From Thermohalobaculum sp039805905 (GTDB taxonomy: Bacteria; Pseudomonadota; Alphaproteobacteria; Rhodobacterales; Rhodobacteraceae), in NCBI GenBank assembly GCA_039805905.1, contig JBDIVM010000002.1, forward strand, positions 1 to 64,000: DNA of 64,000 bases. The letters are read 5' to 3'. A program made the translations under genes and the position numbers. Of the stretch, positions 25,238-34,479 are shown in pieces. Position 1 is the first letter of the stretch; each line of letters begins with the position of its first letter. The notes beneath the pieces were generated by a model. It worked only from the letters and a program-made list of their open reading frames with translations, did not search any database and was not told where the DNA came from.

Positions 25238-25267
25238 TCAATACGCAGCCTGCTCCGATCGGGATCA
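25238..25267 (-). promoter_or_regulatory. RpoE-type promoter of rpoE-chrR
   Basis: Reading on the minus strand, TGATCC (25267-25262) is followed by 18 bases and TATTGA (25243-25238). This matches the RpoE consensus and makes the operon autoregulated. The -10 box ends at 25238 and the ATG starts at 25232, which leaves almost no 5' leader. Confidence 0.85.
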
Positions 25268-25291
25268 GCCGGCCGGAAATTTTTCTACCGG

Positions 25292-25321
25292 TGATCCGCC
25301 CGGCTGCCGGCGCCGTAACAC
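25292..25321 (+). promoter_or_regulatory. RpoE-type promoter of the rightward oxidative-stress operon
   Basis: TGATCC (25292-25297), 18 bases, then TAACAC (25316-25321). It is placed back to back with the rpoE promoter and would start a message about 30 bases before the amine-oxidase ATG. It defines the seven downstream genes as direct RpoE targets. Confidence 0.85.
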
Positions 25322-25356
25322 CCCCAGAACCACGACGGGGGGCGGAGGCGCATCGC

Positions 25357-26622
25357 ATGGAGCGGCTGAAGATTGCGGTCATCGGGGGAGGAATCGCCGG
25401 CATCGGGGCGGCGTGGCTGCTGTCCCGCCGCCACGATGTCGTGCTCTACGAAGCGGAGGACAGGCTTGGCGGTCATGCCCGGACCGTCGATGTACCCGGG
25501 CCGCGCGGGCCGGTCCCCGTGGATACGGGTTTCATCGTCTACAATCATGTCAACTACCCGCACCTGACCGGCCTGTTCCGGCATCTCGGCGTCGCCACGA
25601 AGCCGAGTGACATGTCGTTCGCGGTGACGGTCGATGACGGCGCCATCGAATACGGGTGCCGCACCCTGAATGCCGCGCTCGCGCAGCGCGCGAACGCGCT
25701 GCGCCCCGCGTTCTGGCGCATGCTCCGCGATATCGTGGTGTTCAACCGGACGGCGCTTGCCGTCGCGCAGCGCGACCCCCGGATGACGATCGAGGGCCTG
25801 ATCCGGCATCAGGGCCTCGGCGACTGGTTCACGCGCTACTACCTGCTGCCGATGAGCGGCGCGATCTGGTCGACGCCGCGCGAGCAGATGCGCAGCTTTC
25901 CGGCGCTGGCGCTGGCGCGGTTCTTCGAGAACCATGGCCTGCTTTCGCTCAACGGCCAGCACCAGTGGTGGACGGTCGAAGGCGGGTCGCGGGAATATGT
26001 CCGGCGCATGGCTGCGACGATGCCCGCCGAGGTCCGGCTGCGGGCTCCGGTAGCGGCCGTCGAGCGCAGCGGCGACGGCGTGACGGTGCGCGCCGCCTGC
26101 GGCGAGGCCGGGCGGTTCGACCAGGTGGTCATGGCCTGCCACACCGACCAGGCTCTGCGCATGCTGGCGGACGCGGACGTGCCCGAGCGCCGGGTTCTCG
26201 ATCGCATCGCCTACCGGCCCAACCGGGCCGTGCTGCATACGGATGCGTCGCAGATGCCGAAGCGCCGCGCCTGCTGGTCGAGCTGGGTCTACCAGGCGAC
26301 GAGCAGTGCCACCGAGAGCGCCGCGTCGGTGACCTACTGGATGAACAGCCTCCAGGGCATCCCTGACGACACGCCGCTGTTCGTGACGCTGAACCCGGCA
26401 CGCCCCATTCCCGACGACTGCATTCTCGACGAGCATGTCTGCCACCACCCGCAGTTCGACCTGCATGCGCTTGCCGCGCAAGCCGAGCTGCCTTCGGTGC
26501 AGGGCCGCCGCGGCACCTGGTTCTGCGGTGCGTGGACGCGGAACGGCTTCCATGAGGACGGCCTCGCCAGCGCCGTAGCCGTGGCCGAGCGCCTGGGGGT
26601 AAGGCCGCCATGGCAGCACTGA
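25357..26622 (+). CDS. FAD-dependent amine-oxidase-like protein, RpoE regulon
   Basis: This 421-residue flavoprotein has an N-terminal Rossmann motif IAVIGGGIAGIGAAWLLSRRHDVVLYEAEDRLGGHARTV. The last part, GTWFCGAWTRNGFHEDGLASAV, is the FAD-binding end of the amine oxidase family. The start at 25357 was chosen because of GGAGG upstream and because the motif then begins at residue 5. In Rhodobacter such proteins belong to the singlet-oxygen regulon and relate to fatty-acid modification. The exact substrate is not known to me. It is the first gene after the RpoE promoter. Confidence 0.88.
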   Translation: MERLKIAVIGGGIAGIGAAWLLSRRHDVVLYEAEDRLGGHARTVDVPGPRGPVPVDTGFIVYNHVNYPHLTGLFRHLGVATKPSDMSFAVTVDDGAIEYGCRTLNAALAQRANALRPAFWRMLRDIVVFNRTALAVAQRDPRMTIEGLIRHQGLGDWFTRYYLLPMSGAIWSTPREQMRSFPALALARFFENHGLLSLNGQHQWWTVEGGSREYVRRMAATMPAEVRLRAPVAAVERSGDGVTVRAACGEAGRFDQVVMACHTDQALRMLADADVPERRVLDRIAYRPNRAVLHTDASQMPKRRACWSSWVYQATSSATESAASVTYWMNSLQGIPDDTPLFVTLNPARPIPDDCILDEHVCHHPQFDLHALAAQAELPSVQGRRGTWFCGAWTRNGFHEDGLASAVAVAERLGVRPPWQH

Positions 26623-27401
26623 TCCCCCACCGACCGAGTCCCGCCGGACTCATCCCCGCCCTCATCCACGCGAGGGTGGCCCATGCGCGGGCCATGCCGG
26701 TGCGCAACAGCTTCGCCTATGGCATAGACTACATCCTGCTGGATGAAAGCCAGCTTGCGGGCGGGCCGGTGCCGCGGCTGTTCTCGTTCGGGCGGAGCAA
26801 CCTGGTATCGCTCCGGCGCGAGGATCACGGGTTCCCGGGCGAGGGCGGAGCGGAGTGGGTGCGCCGGCTTGCGGCCGAGGCAGGAATCGAGGGCATCGCC
26901 CGGGTCGCGCTGCTCACCCATCCGCGCTACTGGGGATATGTGTTCAACCCGGTCAGCTTCTGGTTCATGACCGGCGCCTCCGGCGAGCTGATGGCTGTGC
27001 TGGCCGAGGTGCACAATACCTTCGGCGACCGCCACTGCTATCTCTGCCGCACCGCTGACGGTTCTCCGATCCGCCCGGATGCGTGGATCGAGGCGGAGAA
27101 GCGCTTCCATGTGTCGCCGTTCTTTGCGGTCGAGGGTCGCTACAGGTTCCGGTTCGCCCTCGATCCGCGCCGCATCGGCGTCTGGATCCGGTACGAGGAT
27201 GGCCGGGGCGGCGGTCTTTCCACCGCGCTCACCGGCGCGTGCAGGCCGCTGACCGACCGGGAACTGCTGCGCGCCCTGCTGCGCCGGCCGTTCGGGGCGG
27301 CGAAGACGACCGCGCTGATCCACTGGCAGGCGCTGAAGCTGTTCCTGAAGGGCGTGCGCTACCGCGCGAGGCCCGAACCGCAGCGGGAGAAGGTGACATG
27401 A
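26610..27401 (+). CDS. DUF1365 protein, RpoE regulon
   Basis: This 263-residue protein has the DUF1365 blocks IHARVAHARAMPVRNSFAYGIDYILLD, LLTHPRYWGYVFNPVSFWFM and AEVHNTFGDRHCYL. The domain is nearly always found next to the amine-oxidase-like gene and a lipid methyltransferase gene in singlet-oxygen regulons. The biochemical role is unknown. It overlaps the upstream gene by 13 bases and the next one by ATGA. Confidence 0.9.
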   Translation: MAALIPHRPSPAGLIPALIHARVAHARAMPVRNSFAYGIDYILLDESQLAGGPVPRLFSFGRSNLVSLRREDHGFPGEGGAEWVRRLAAEAGIEGIARVALLTHPRYWGYVFNPVSFWFMTGASGELMAVLAEVHNTFGDRHCYLCRTADGSPIRPDAWIEAEKRFHVSPFFAVEGRYRFRFALDPRRIGVWIRYEDGRGGGLSTALTGACRPLTDRELLRALLRRPFGAAKTTALIHWQALKLFLKGVRYRARPEPQREKVT

Positions 27402-27925
27402 GTCGGATCGCCGTCGTGCTTGCGCTTGCCTGGGGGCTTGCCGCCGGGGCGGGCCAGGCGACGGCTGTGCCGTCGGAGTTGCGCGGACTGGTGGACGCCC
27501 GCCGGCCCGCCGGCTGCACCGATTACAGCTTCCTGTTCTGGGACCTCTACCGCGCCGAGTTGTGGACGGATGCGGGCGCGCCGCCGGGCGAGACCTTCGC
27601 GCTGTCGCTGACGTATCGCACCTCGATCTCGCGCGCCGCGCTGGTCGAGAGCTCGATCGAGGAGATGGCGCGGATCTCCGGGAGGGCCGGCGAGAGCTTC
27701 GCCGCGGCCGGCGCGGAGATGGAGGCCGCCTTCCGCGATGTCAATCCCGGCGACCGCATCACCGCCTGGCGCAGCGGTGCGGACCCGGTGCTGCTGTTCG
27801 TGAATGGCGAGCAGACCGGCGCGCTGAGCCGCGACGTTGACCTGTTCCTCGACATCTGGCTGGGAGCGGCGACGCGCCATCCGGAGGGCCGCCGGGCGCT
27901 TCTGTCGGGGCGGTGCAATGGCTGA
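27398..27925 (+). CDS. Chalcone-isomerase-like exported protein
   Basis: This 175-residue protein has a signal peptide (MSRIAVVLALAWGLAAGAGQATA). The mature part has YSFLFWDLYRAELWTDAG, FALSLTYRTSISRAALVESSIEEM and NPGDRITAW. These fit the bacterial chalcone-isomerase-like fold, which binds fatty acids rather than acting on flavonoids. It is an operon member coupled at both ends (ATGA before, overlapping ATG after). Confidence 0.8.
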   Translation: MSRIAVVLALAWGLAAGAGQATAVPSELRGLVDARRPAGCTDYSFLFWDLYRAELWTDAGAPPGETFALSLTYRTSISRAALVESSIEEMARISGRAGESFAAAGAEMEAAFRDVNPGDRITAWRSGADPVLLFVNGEQTGALSRDVDLFLDIWLGAATRHPEGRRALLSGRCNG

Positions 27926-29183
27926 CGCCACGGCCTCGCGCGGCGAGCTTGCGCGGACCAGCCTCGTCGCCGCCGCGCTCGCCTTCGGCGGGCTCCCGCT
28001 CTATGTGCACGCACCGCGTTTCTATGCCGAGGAGATGGCGCTGGGCCTGCCGGTGATGGGGGCGGTGCTGCTGGCGGCGCGGGCGCTCGACAGCGTCCAG
28101 GATCCGGCGATCGGCTGGCTCGCCGACCGTCTGCGGCACCGGCGGGAGCTGTGGGCCGCGGCGGCGATGCTGCTGCTGGCCGCGGGGTTCCTCGTGCTCT
28201 TCGCGCCGCCCGGCTGGGGCGCGCCGATGCCCCGCTTCGCATTGGGGCTCGCCGCTGCCTTCACCGGGTTCAGCGCGCTCCAGATCGCGCTCTACGACCA
28301 CGGGCTTGCGCTGGCCGGCCGGGCGGGCGGAGCGCACACAGCGCACACCCGGATCGCGCTCTGGCGCGAGGCCGGCGGCCTGGCGGGGGTGTGTCTCGCG
28401 GCGCTGGCGCCGGCGGCCCTCGGTGCCGCGCTGGGGCCGGCAGGCGCGTTCCTCGGCTTCGCGGTGGTGTTCACCACGGTCGCCGCCCTCTCCGTCGCGG
28501 TGATGGCCGGGCACTGGCGCGCCTCGGGCGCCGCTCCGGCGGGGCGGGGCGGCTTCTGTGGCGCGCTTGCGGCGCCGGGTGTGCTGCCCGTCCTCGGCTT
28601 CGGCTTCGTCAATGCGCTGCCGACGGCGGTCACCTCGACCCTGTTCCTGTTCTTCGTCGCCGATGTGCTGGAGGCCGAGGCGCATGCCGGCCCGCTGCTG
28701 CTGCTGTTCTTCGCGTCCGCTGCGGCGGCCGCTCCGGCGTGGGCGAGCGTTGCCGACCGGGTCGGCCGGCGCGCCGCCCTTGCCTGCGGCATGTCGCTGT
28801 CGATCGCCGCCTTCGCCTGGGCCTGGCGGCTGGGGCCGGGAGACGTCGCGCCGTTCTACGGGATCGCCGCGGCCTCCGGCGCCGCGCTGGGTGCCGACAT
28901 GACGCTGGTGCCTGCCATGCTGGCGGCACGGATCGACGGCGGCGGCGGGCGGGTCTTCGCGATCTGGACCTTCCTGCAGAAATCCGCCCTCGCGCTGGCC
29001 GCCGGCGTCGCGCTGCCTGCGCTGGCATTTTCAGGGTTCGACCCCGCTGCACCGGTGACGGCGGAGGGCCGCGCCGCGCTCTCGGCCGCCTATGCGGTGG
29101 TGCCCTGCCTGCTGAAGCTCGCCGCGATCGCGGCCCTCGCCATCCTGCCATCCGAGAAGGAGATCCGTGTTGAAGAAATGTAG
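27918..29183 (+). CDS. MFS transporter of the GPH (sugar:cation) type
   Basis: This 421-residue membrane protein has about 12 helices. It has the motif RALDSVQDPAIGWLADRLRHRRELW near residue 60, typical of MFS_2 (MelB-like) proteins, and a second motif VADRVGRRAALA. The R. sphaeroides singlet-oxygen operon contains a similar transporter of unknown substrate. It overlaps the previous gene by eight bases. Confidence 0.85.
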   Translation: MADATASRGELARTSLVAAALAFGGLPLYVHAPRFYAEEMALGLPVMGAVLLAARALDSVQDPAIGWLADRLRHRRELWAAAAMLLLAAGFLVLFAPPGWGAPMPRFALGLAAAFTGFSALQIALYDHGLALAGRAGGAHTAHTRIALWREAGGLAGVCLAALAPAALGAALGPAGAFLGFAVVFTTVAALSVAVMAGHWRASGAAPAGRGGFCGALAAPGVLPVLGFGFVNALPTAVTSTLFLFFVADVLEAEAHAGPLLLLFFASAAAAAPAWASVADRVGRRAALACGMSLSIAAFAWAWRLGPGDVAPFYGIAAASGAALGADMTLVPAMLAARIDGGGGRVFAIWTFLQKSALALAAGVALPALAFSGFDPAAPVTAEGRAALSAAYAVVPCLLKLAAIAALAILPSEKEIRVEEM

Positions 29184-29706
29184 GACAGCCGCCGCGCTCG
29201 CGGTCATTGCCGGGCTTGCGGGCTGCGGCACCCCGTCGCTCGACACCTATGCGGACGAGACGCCGAAGCTCGACCTGCGCGAGTACCTGAACGGCCCCCT
29301 GACCGCCTCGGGCATCTTCTTCGACCATGCCGGCAGGGCGAGCCTGCGCTTCGTCGTCGACATGGAGGGCTCGTGGCAGGGCGACACCGGCACGCTCGCC
29401 GAGCGGTTCCGCTACAGCGACGGGCGCACGGACGAGCGCGTCTGGACGATCCGCTTCGAGGACGACGACCGGTTCACCGCCACTGCGCATGACGTGGTCG
29501 GCGAGGCGAAGGGCGGCCAGAGCGGCAACGCTGCGCGCATGGACTACCGGCTGCGCATCCCGCGCGACGATGGTGAGATCGTCGTGTCGATGGAGGACTG
29601 GCTCTACCTGCAGGAGGACGGCACGCTGATCAACCGCGCCCGGATGCGCAAGTTCGGCCTGCCGGTCGGCGAGCTGGTCGTCGCCTTCCGCAAGCTTCCC
29701 GGATGA
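29167..29706 (+). CDS. DUF3833-like lipoprotein
   Basis: This 179-residue protein starts with GTG at 29167 after GGAG. Its lipoprotein signal ends IAGLAGC, with Cys20 as the lipidation site. The mature part (LREYLNGPLTASGIFFDHAGRASLRFVVDMEGSW, then YRLRIPRDDGEIVVSMEDWLYLQEDGTLINRARMRKFG) matches DUF3833. The fold is lipocalin-like, so it may carry lipids in the periplasm. It overlaps the MFS gene by 17 bases and the SDR gene by ATGA. Confidence 0.85.
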   Translation: MLKKCRTAAALAVIAGLAGCGTPSLDTYADETPKLDLREYLNGPLTASGIFFDHAGRASLRFVVDMEGSWQGDTGTLAERFRYSDGRTDERVWTIRFEDDDRFTATAHDVVGEAKGGQSGNAARMDYRLRIPRDDGEIVVSMEDWLYLQEDGTLINRARMRKFGLPVGELVVAFRKLPG

Positions 29707-30488
29707 CAACGCTCGCGGGCAGGCGATACTGGCTGGTCGGCGCGAGCGCCGGCATCGGCCGCGCGCTGGCCGCCGAACTGGCCCGGGCCGGCGCGGATCT
29801 GGCGCTTTCGGCCCGCGGCGAGGCGGTGCTGGCCGACCTCGCGGCGAGCCTGCCGGGCGCGGGCCATCTTGCAGTCGCCTGCGACGTGACCGACCGGGAC
29901 TCGGTGGCGGCGGCGTTGCGCCGGATCGGGCCCGTGGACGGGCTGGTCTACTGTGCGGGCGCCTACGAGCCCATGTCGGCGCGCGCGCCCGACCTGGCCG
30001 CGCTGGAGCGGATGGTCGACGTGAACCTGACCGGGGCGCTCCGTGTGCTGGCGGCCGTGGTGCCGGATTTCGTCACGAGGCGCGCCGGGCACATCGTCCT
30101 CGTCGGGTCGCTGTCGGGCTATCGCGGCCTGCCGGACGCCTGGGGCTATGGCGCCACCAAGGCGGCACTGATCCATCTGGCCGAGAACCTGCGCTGCGAC
30201 CTCCGCGGCCTGCCGGTGCGCGTGCAGATCTGCAATCCCGGCTTCGTCGCCACCCGCCTGACCGACAAGAACGACTTCCGGATGCCGTTCCTGATGACGA
30301 CCGCGGACGCCGCCGCCCGGATCCGCCGCGGCATGGAAGGCGGGCGCTTCGAGATCGCGTTCCCGCGCCGGTTTGCCGCGATGCTGAGGGCGCTGTCCTG
30401 GCTGCCGCGGCCGGTCTATTTTGCGCTGGTCGGGTTCGCCGGCGGCAGGGCGGCCGGGCCGCGGGGCAGCATGCCGGGAGAGGACTGA
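29703..30488 (+). CDS. Short-chain dehydrogenase/reductase, RpoE regulon
   Basis: This 261-residue SDR has the cofactor motif LVGASAGIGRALAAEL near residue 12, YCAGAY in place of NAG, the catalytic Ser in LVGSLSGY and the catalytic YGATK near residue 149. It is active-looking, unlike the SDR at 37779. Its operon partners suggest a lipid aldehyde or ketone as substrate. Confidence 0.87.
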   Translation: MTTLAGRRYWLVGASAGIGRALAAELARAGADLALSARGEAVLADLAASLPGAGHLAVACDVTDRDSVAAALRRIGPVDGLVYCAGAYEPMSARAPDLAALERMVDVNLTGALRVLAAVVPDFVTRRAGHIVLVGSLSGYRGLPDAWGYGATKAALIHLAENLRCDLRGLPVRVQICNPGFVATRLTDKNDFRMPFLMTTADAAARIRRGMEGGRFEIAFPRRFAAMLRALSWLPRPVYFALVGFAGGRAAGPRGSMPGED

Positions 30489-30492
30489 CCAG

Positions 30493-30984
30493 ATGACGAT
30501 GCCCGCAGCCGCGAGACGCGCGCAACTCAGGGCCCTGGCGGGATTCCTGCTGCTGTCCCTCGCCGTCTCGGCGCTCGGCGGCCTCGCGACCTCGACGAGC
30601 GTCGGCAGCTGGTACCAGACGCTCGCGAAGCCGGCGTTCAGCCCGCCGGACCGGGTGTTCGGCCCGGTCTGGACGCTGCTCTATGTCCTCATGGCCATCG
30701 CCGGCTGGCGAGTCTGGCGGCTGCCGGCATCGGGCCTGCGCCGCCTCGCGCTTTGCGCCTATGCGGTCCAGATGGCGCTCAACCTCCTGTGGTCGTTCCT
30801 GTTCTTCGGGGCGCGGGCGATCGGGCCGGCGCTCGCCGAGATCGTGCTGCTCCTCGCGGCCATCGCCGTCACCACGCGCCTGTTCTGGCAACTCGACCGG
30901 CCGGCGGGGCTGATGTTCCTTCCCTATCTGCTGTGGGTCGGCTTCGCCACGGTGCTGAACGCCGCGCTGTGGTGGCTGAACTGA
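30493..30984 (+). CDS. tspO: TspO/MBR family membrane protein
   Basis: This 163-residue protein has five membrane helices and the Trp-rich TspO pattern: SWYQTLAKPAFSPPDRVFGPVWTLLYVLMAIAGW, then NLLWSFLFFGAR and PYLLWVGFATVLNAALWWLN. The family binds porphyrins and responds to oxygen and light. It is the last gene of the RpoE-driven operon, four bases after the SDR, and ends in front of a strong hairpin. Confidence 0.9.
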   Translation: MTMPAAARRAQLRALAGFLLLSLAVSALGGLATSTSVGSWYQTLAKPAFSPPDRVFGPVWTLLYVLMAIAGWRVWRLPASGLRRLALCAYAVQMALNLLWSFLFFGARAIGPALAEIVLLLAAIAVTTRLFWQLDRPAGLMFLPYLLWVGFATVLNAALWWLN

Positions 30985-30998
30985 GGCGGAGGGCGGGG

Positions 30999-31027
30999 GC
31001 AGGATCGGTTCGGAGAACCGGTCCTGC
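30999..31027 (+). terminator. Strong hairpin after tspO
   Basis: A 13-bp stem (30999-31011 with 31015-31027; one G-U pair, loop GGA) follows the tspO stop by 14 bases. No T-run follows, so it may act with Rho or protect the 3' end of the RpoE operon message. Confidence 0.6.
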
Positions 31028-31097
31028 GGGGTGCCATAAAATCGGCTAGCTTTGCACGGAAGTTTCCAGAGTTGCAGGGAATTCGCGTTGCCACGCA

Positions 31098-31115
31098 CAA
31101 TTGAGTTTTCAATTG
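31098..31115. repeat. Inverted repeat overlapping the 5' leader of the nuclease gene
   Basis: CAATTGA and TCAATTG arms are separated by GTTT. The repeat ends just before the GGAGGGG ribosome site of the gene that starts at 31125. It could be an operator or a hairpin next to the ribosome site. Confidence 0.5.
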
Positions 31116-31124
31116 GAGGGGCAG

Positions 31125-31619
31125 ATGGGCCTGTTCCGGTTGTTCGTTCGGCTTCTCACAACAGAGAGCCGGACGCCTGCTTACTCCAAGCGGCGGGAAA
31201 CAGCGGCCGATTACGTCGAGCTGGCACGGCAGCAACAGGTTACAACTGTGCTGCGGGGGCGCTGCTGGGTGATCGATGGCGACACGGTCGTGATCAATGA
31301 CGTTCGGGTCCGGCTGGCGGGGATCGATGCGCCGGAACTCGAGCACCCCTGGGGGATGAAATCAAAATGGGCGCTGGTCGAGCTGTGCAGAGGGCAGATC
31401 GTCACCGCGCATATCAAGCCTGAGCTTTCCCATGACCGCGTGGTGGCGGAGTGCTTCCTGCCCGACAGGCGCGACCTGGCGGCGGAACTGGTCCGGCGCG
31501 GGCTGGCACTCGACTGGCCGAAATACTCGGGCGGGAAGTATCGCCATCTGGAACCGCCGGATGCGCGGCGCAAGCTGTGGCGGGCGGATGCGCGGCAGAA
31601 GGGGCGGTTGCGGGTTTAG
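31125..31619 (+). CDS. Thermonuclease-family (SNase) protein
   Basis: This 164-residue protein carries a staphylococcal-nuclease domain from about residue 40: VIDGDTVVINDVRVRLAGIDAPELEHPWG holds the Asp, Arg and Glu of the active site, and SHDRVVAECFLPD holds the second Arg. The ATG at 31125 follows GGAGGGG; a TTG at 31101 is the alternative. No export signal is obvious, although the first 20 residues are hydrophobic and basic. It stands alone between the RpoE operon and the DUF6338 pair. Confidence 0.85.
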   Translation: MGLFRLFVRLLTTESRTPAYSKRRETAADYVELARQQQVTTVLRGRCWVIDGDTVVINDVRVRLAGIDAPELEHPWGMKSKWALVELCRGQIVTAHIKPELSHDRVVAECFLPDRRDLAAELVRRGLALDWPKYSGGKYRHLEPPDARRKLWRADARQKGRLRV

Positions 31620-31684
31620 GCGTGAGGGGGGATGGCGAGTGTGCATTCATGCGCCCCGTTGGGACGGGGCGGTGGCGAGGGGAT

Positions 31685-31704
31685 GGTGCGCATGAATGCG
31701 CACC
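31685..31704. repeat. REP-like palindrome
   Basis: GGTGCGCAT-GA-ATGCGCACC is a near-continuous palindrome with 9-base arms. A related but degraded copy (TGCATTCATGCGCCCC) lies about 40 bases upstream. Such elements, often followed by CTACG, are common intergenic repeats in Rhodobacterales genomes. They fill most of the gap between the nuclease gene and the small peptide gene. Confidence 0.7.
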
Positions 31705-31810
31705 CTACGCTTGCTGCGCACGAAAGCTCTTCATCTACACCAACACCGTAGTCCAGCGCGAAAACCCATGGACCGAAAGAGCCGGCGGCGGTTAATAGTT
31801 TCTACGCTTG

Positions 31811-31999
31811 CTATTTTTTCCCGCCACTGCCTTGGTTTGGCGGATTGTTGGGTGCGCCTTGACCCGTCGCGGGCTGATGCCCCCCTTGCGGTTTCGGGCG
31901 AAAGCCATTGCTGACGGTCGCGGGCTGGTAACCCCGATTAATGGACACCCGGTCCGAATTTGATGAAGATGTTGCGGTAGGCTTACTTTCTCTGCGCAT
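31811..31999 (-). CDS. Small GYQP-motif peptide, partner of DUF6338
   Basis: The 62-residue frame starts at the ATG at 31999 (AGGA upstream). An ATG at 32014 without a ribosome site is the alternative. The protein is disordered: Ser/Asn-rich head, NRGYQPATVSNGFRPKPQGG, then HQPATGQGAPNNPPN and a GSGGKK tail. GYQP-type motifs followed by Pro/Gly-rich tails are, in my memory, found in small genes next to DUF6338 genes. It overlaps the DUF6338 gene by 17 bases. The function is unknown. The codon use is less GC-biased than nearby genes, which suggests transfer. Confidence 0.65.
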   Translation of the reverse strand: MRRESKPTATSSSNSDRVSINRGYQPATVSNGFRPKPQGGHQPATGQGAPNNPPNQGSGGKK

Positions 32000-32612
32000 C
32001 TTGTGTCCTCGCATGATTAGCAGGCCAAAACTCGATGGTGCTTATCTCGCCGCCGGTGATTAGCACGCCATTTTCGCCTCGGGGCTTCCACTCGTCATCA
32101 TCATTAAGATCAAATATCCTTTCAATGTAAAGATCACGCTCATTTGGATCGGATGAAATAAAGGACGAGCTTCCACAATATCCAGCGAATCGCGTGCCAT
32201 TTTTCAACGTCACAAGCACCCATTGCGCGCCCATGTTGCCAAATTTCCAGTCCCAAGACGTAGGGAGAGTGTGCACTGGATTAAGTCCGAAATATTGGAT
32301 AAATTGGCGGAGCCAACCTTTTTGGGAGTTAAGCCCGAGCACTAAGCCAAGAATAGCAGGGCCAATAAAAATTAACAAAAACCAAACAAAAGTTCGGAAA
32401 TATGGCGTACCCTGGCTTGTAAGAGCAACCTCAAGGCCCGGCAGAGTAATGGCATAGTATATCATGGAAATTACAAAATACGTTAATCTGGCTTCGTTAT
32501 GTTTCGGTAGACGGCCAGTAATAAACTGTGCACGAACGAATATAGCTACTAACCCGGGGACCAAAAAAGCGAGAACATAATAAACACTGTTTGTTGAGCT
32601 AATTTCATGCAT
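31983..32612 (-). CDS. DUF6338 membrane protein
   Basis: This 209-residue protein has three N-terminal membrane helices (about residues 10-29, 43-60 and 72-94) and a soluble C-terminal domain with WVLVTLKNGTRFAGYCGSSSFISSDPNERDLYIERIF. That domain resembles a small SH3-like fold seen in DUF6338. A strong GGAGGT site precedes the ATG at 32612. It starts 24 bases after pyrG on the same strand. The DNA is clearly more AT-rich than its surroundings. The role is unknown; the family is scattered and often near defence genes, as far as I recall. Confidence 0.8.
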   Translation of the reverse strand: MHEISSTNSVYYVLAFLVPGLVAIFVRAQFITGRLPKHNEARLTYFVISMIYYAITLPGLEVALTSQGTPYFRTFVWFLLIFIGPAILGLVLGLNSQKGWLRQFIQYFGLNPVHTLPTSWDWKFGNMGAQWVLVTLKNGTRFAGYCGSSSFISSDPNERDLYIERIFDLNDDDEWKPRGENGVLITGGEISTIEFWPANHARTQDAQRK

Positions 32613-32636
32613 AGCAATTACCTCCGAAAGTCAACC

Positions 32637-34295
<1,659 letters not shown>

Positions 34296-34421
34296 GCTCG
34301 ATCCCGTGGGGTTATCGCGGGCCCGGAGGCACGCCCATTATCTCGTTCCACGGGATTCGAGGGATACTAGATTCGGGGGGATGCGGCAAGGCGAACCGAC
34401 CGCCCCGGCCGGCGATCCGGC

Positions 34422-34454
34422 GAAAAGAGAACGGCCCCGGATCGCTCCGGGGCC
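34422..34454 (-). terminator. Terminator after the binding-protein gene
   Basis: On the minus strand GGCCCCGG-AGCGAT-CCGGGGCC (34454-34433) is followed by GTTCTCTTTT. It lies 25 bases after the stop of the gene at 34480 and separates it from pyrG. Confidence 0.82.
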
Positions 34455-34479
34455 GCGGTGGCCTTCGGGCCGGGTCCAG

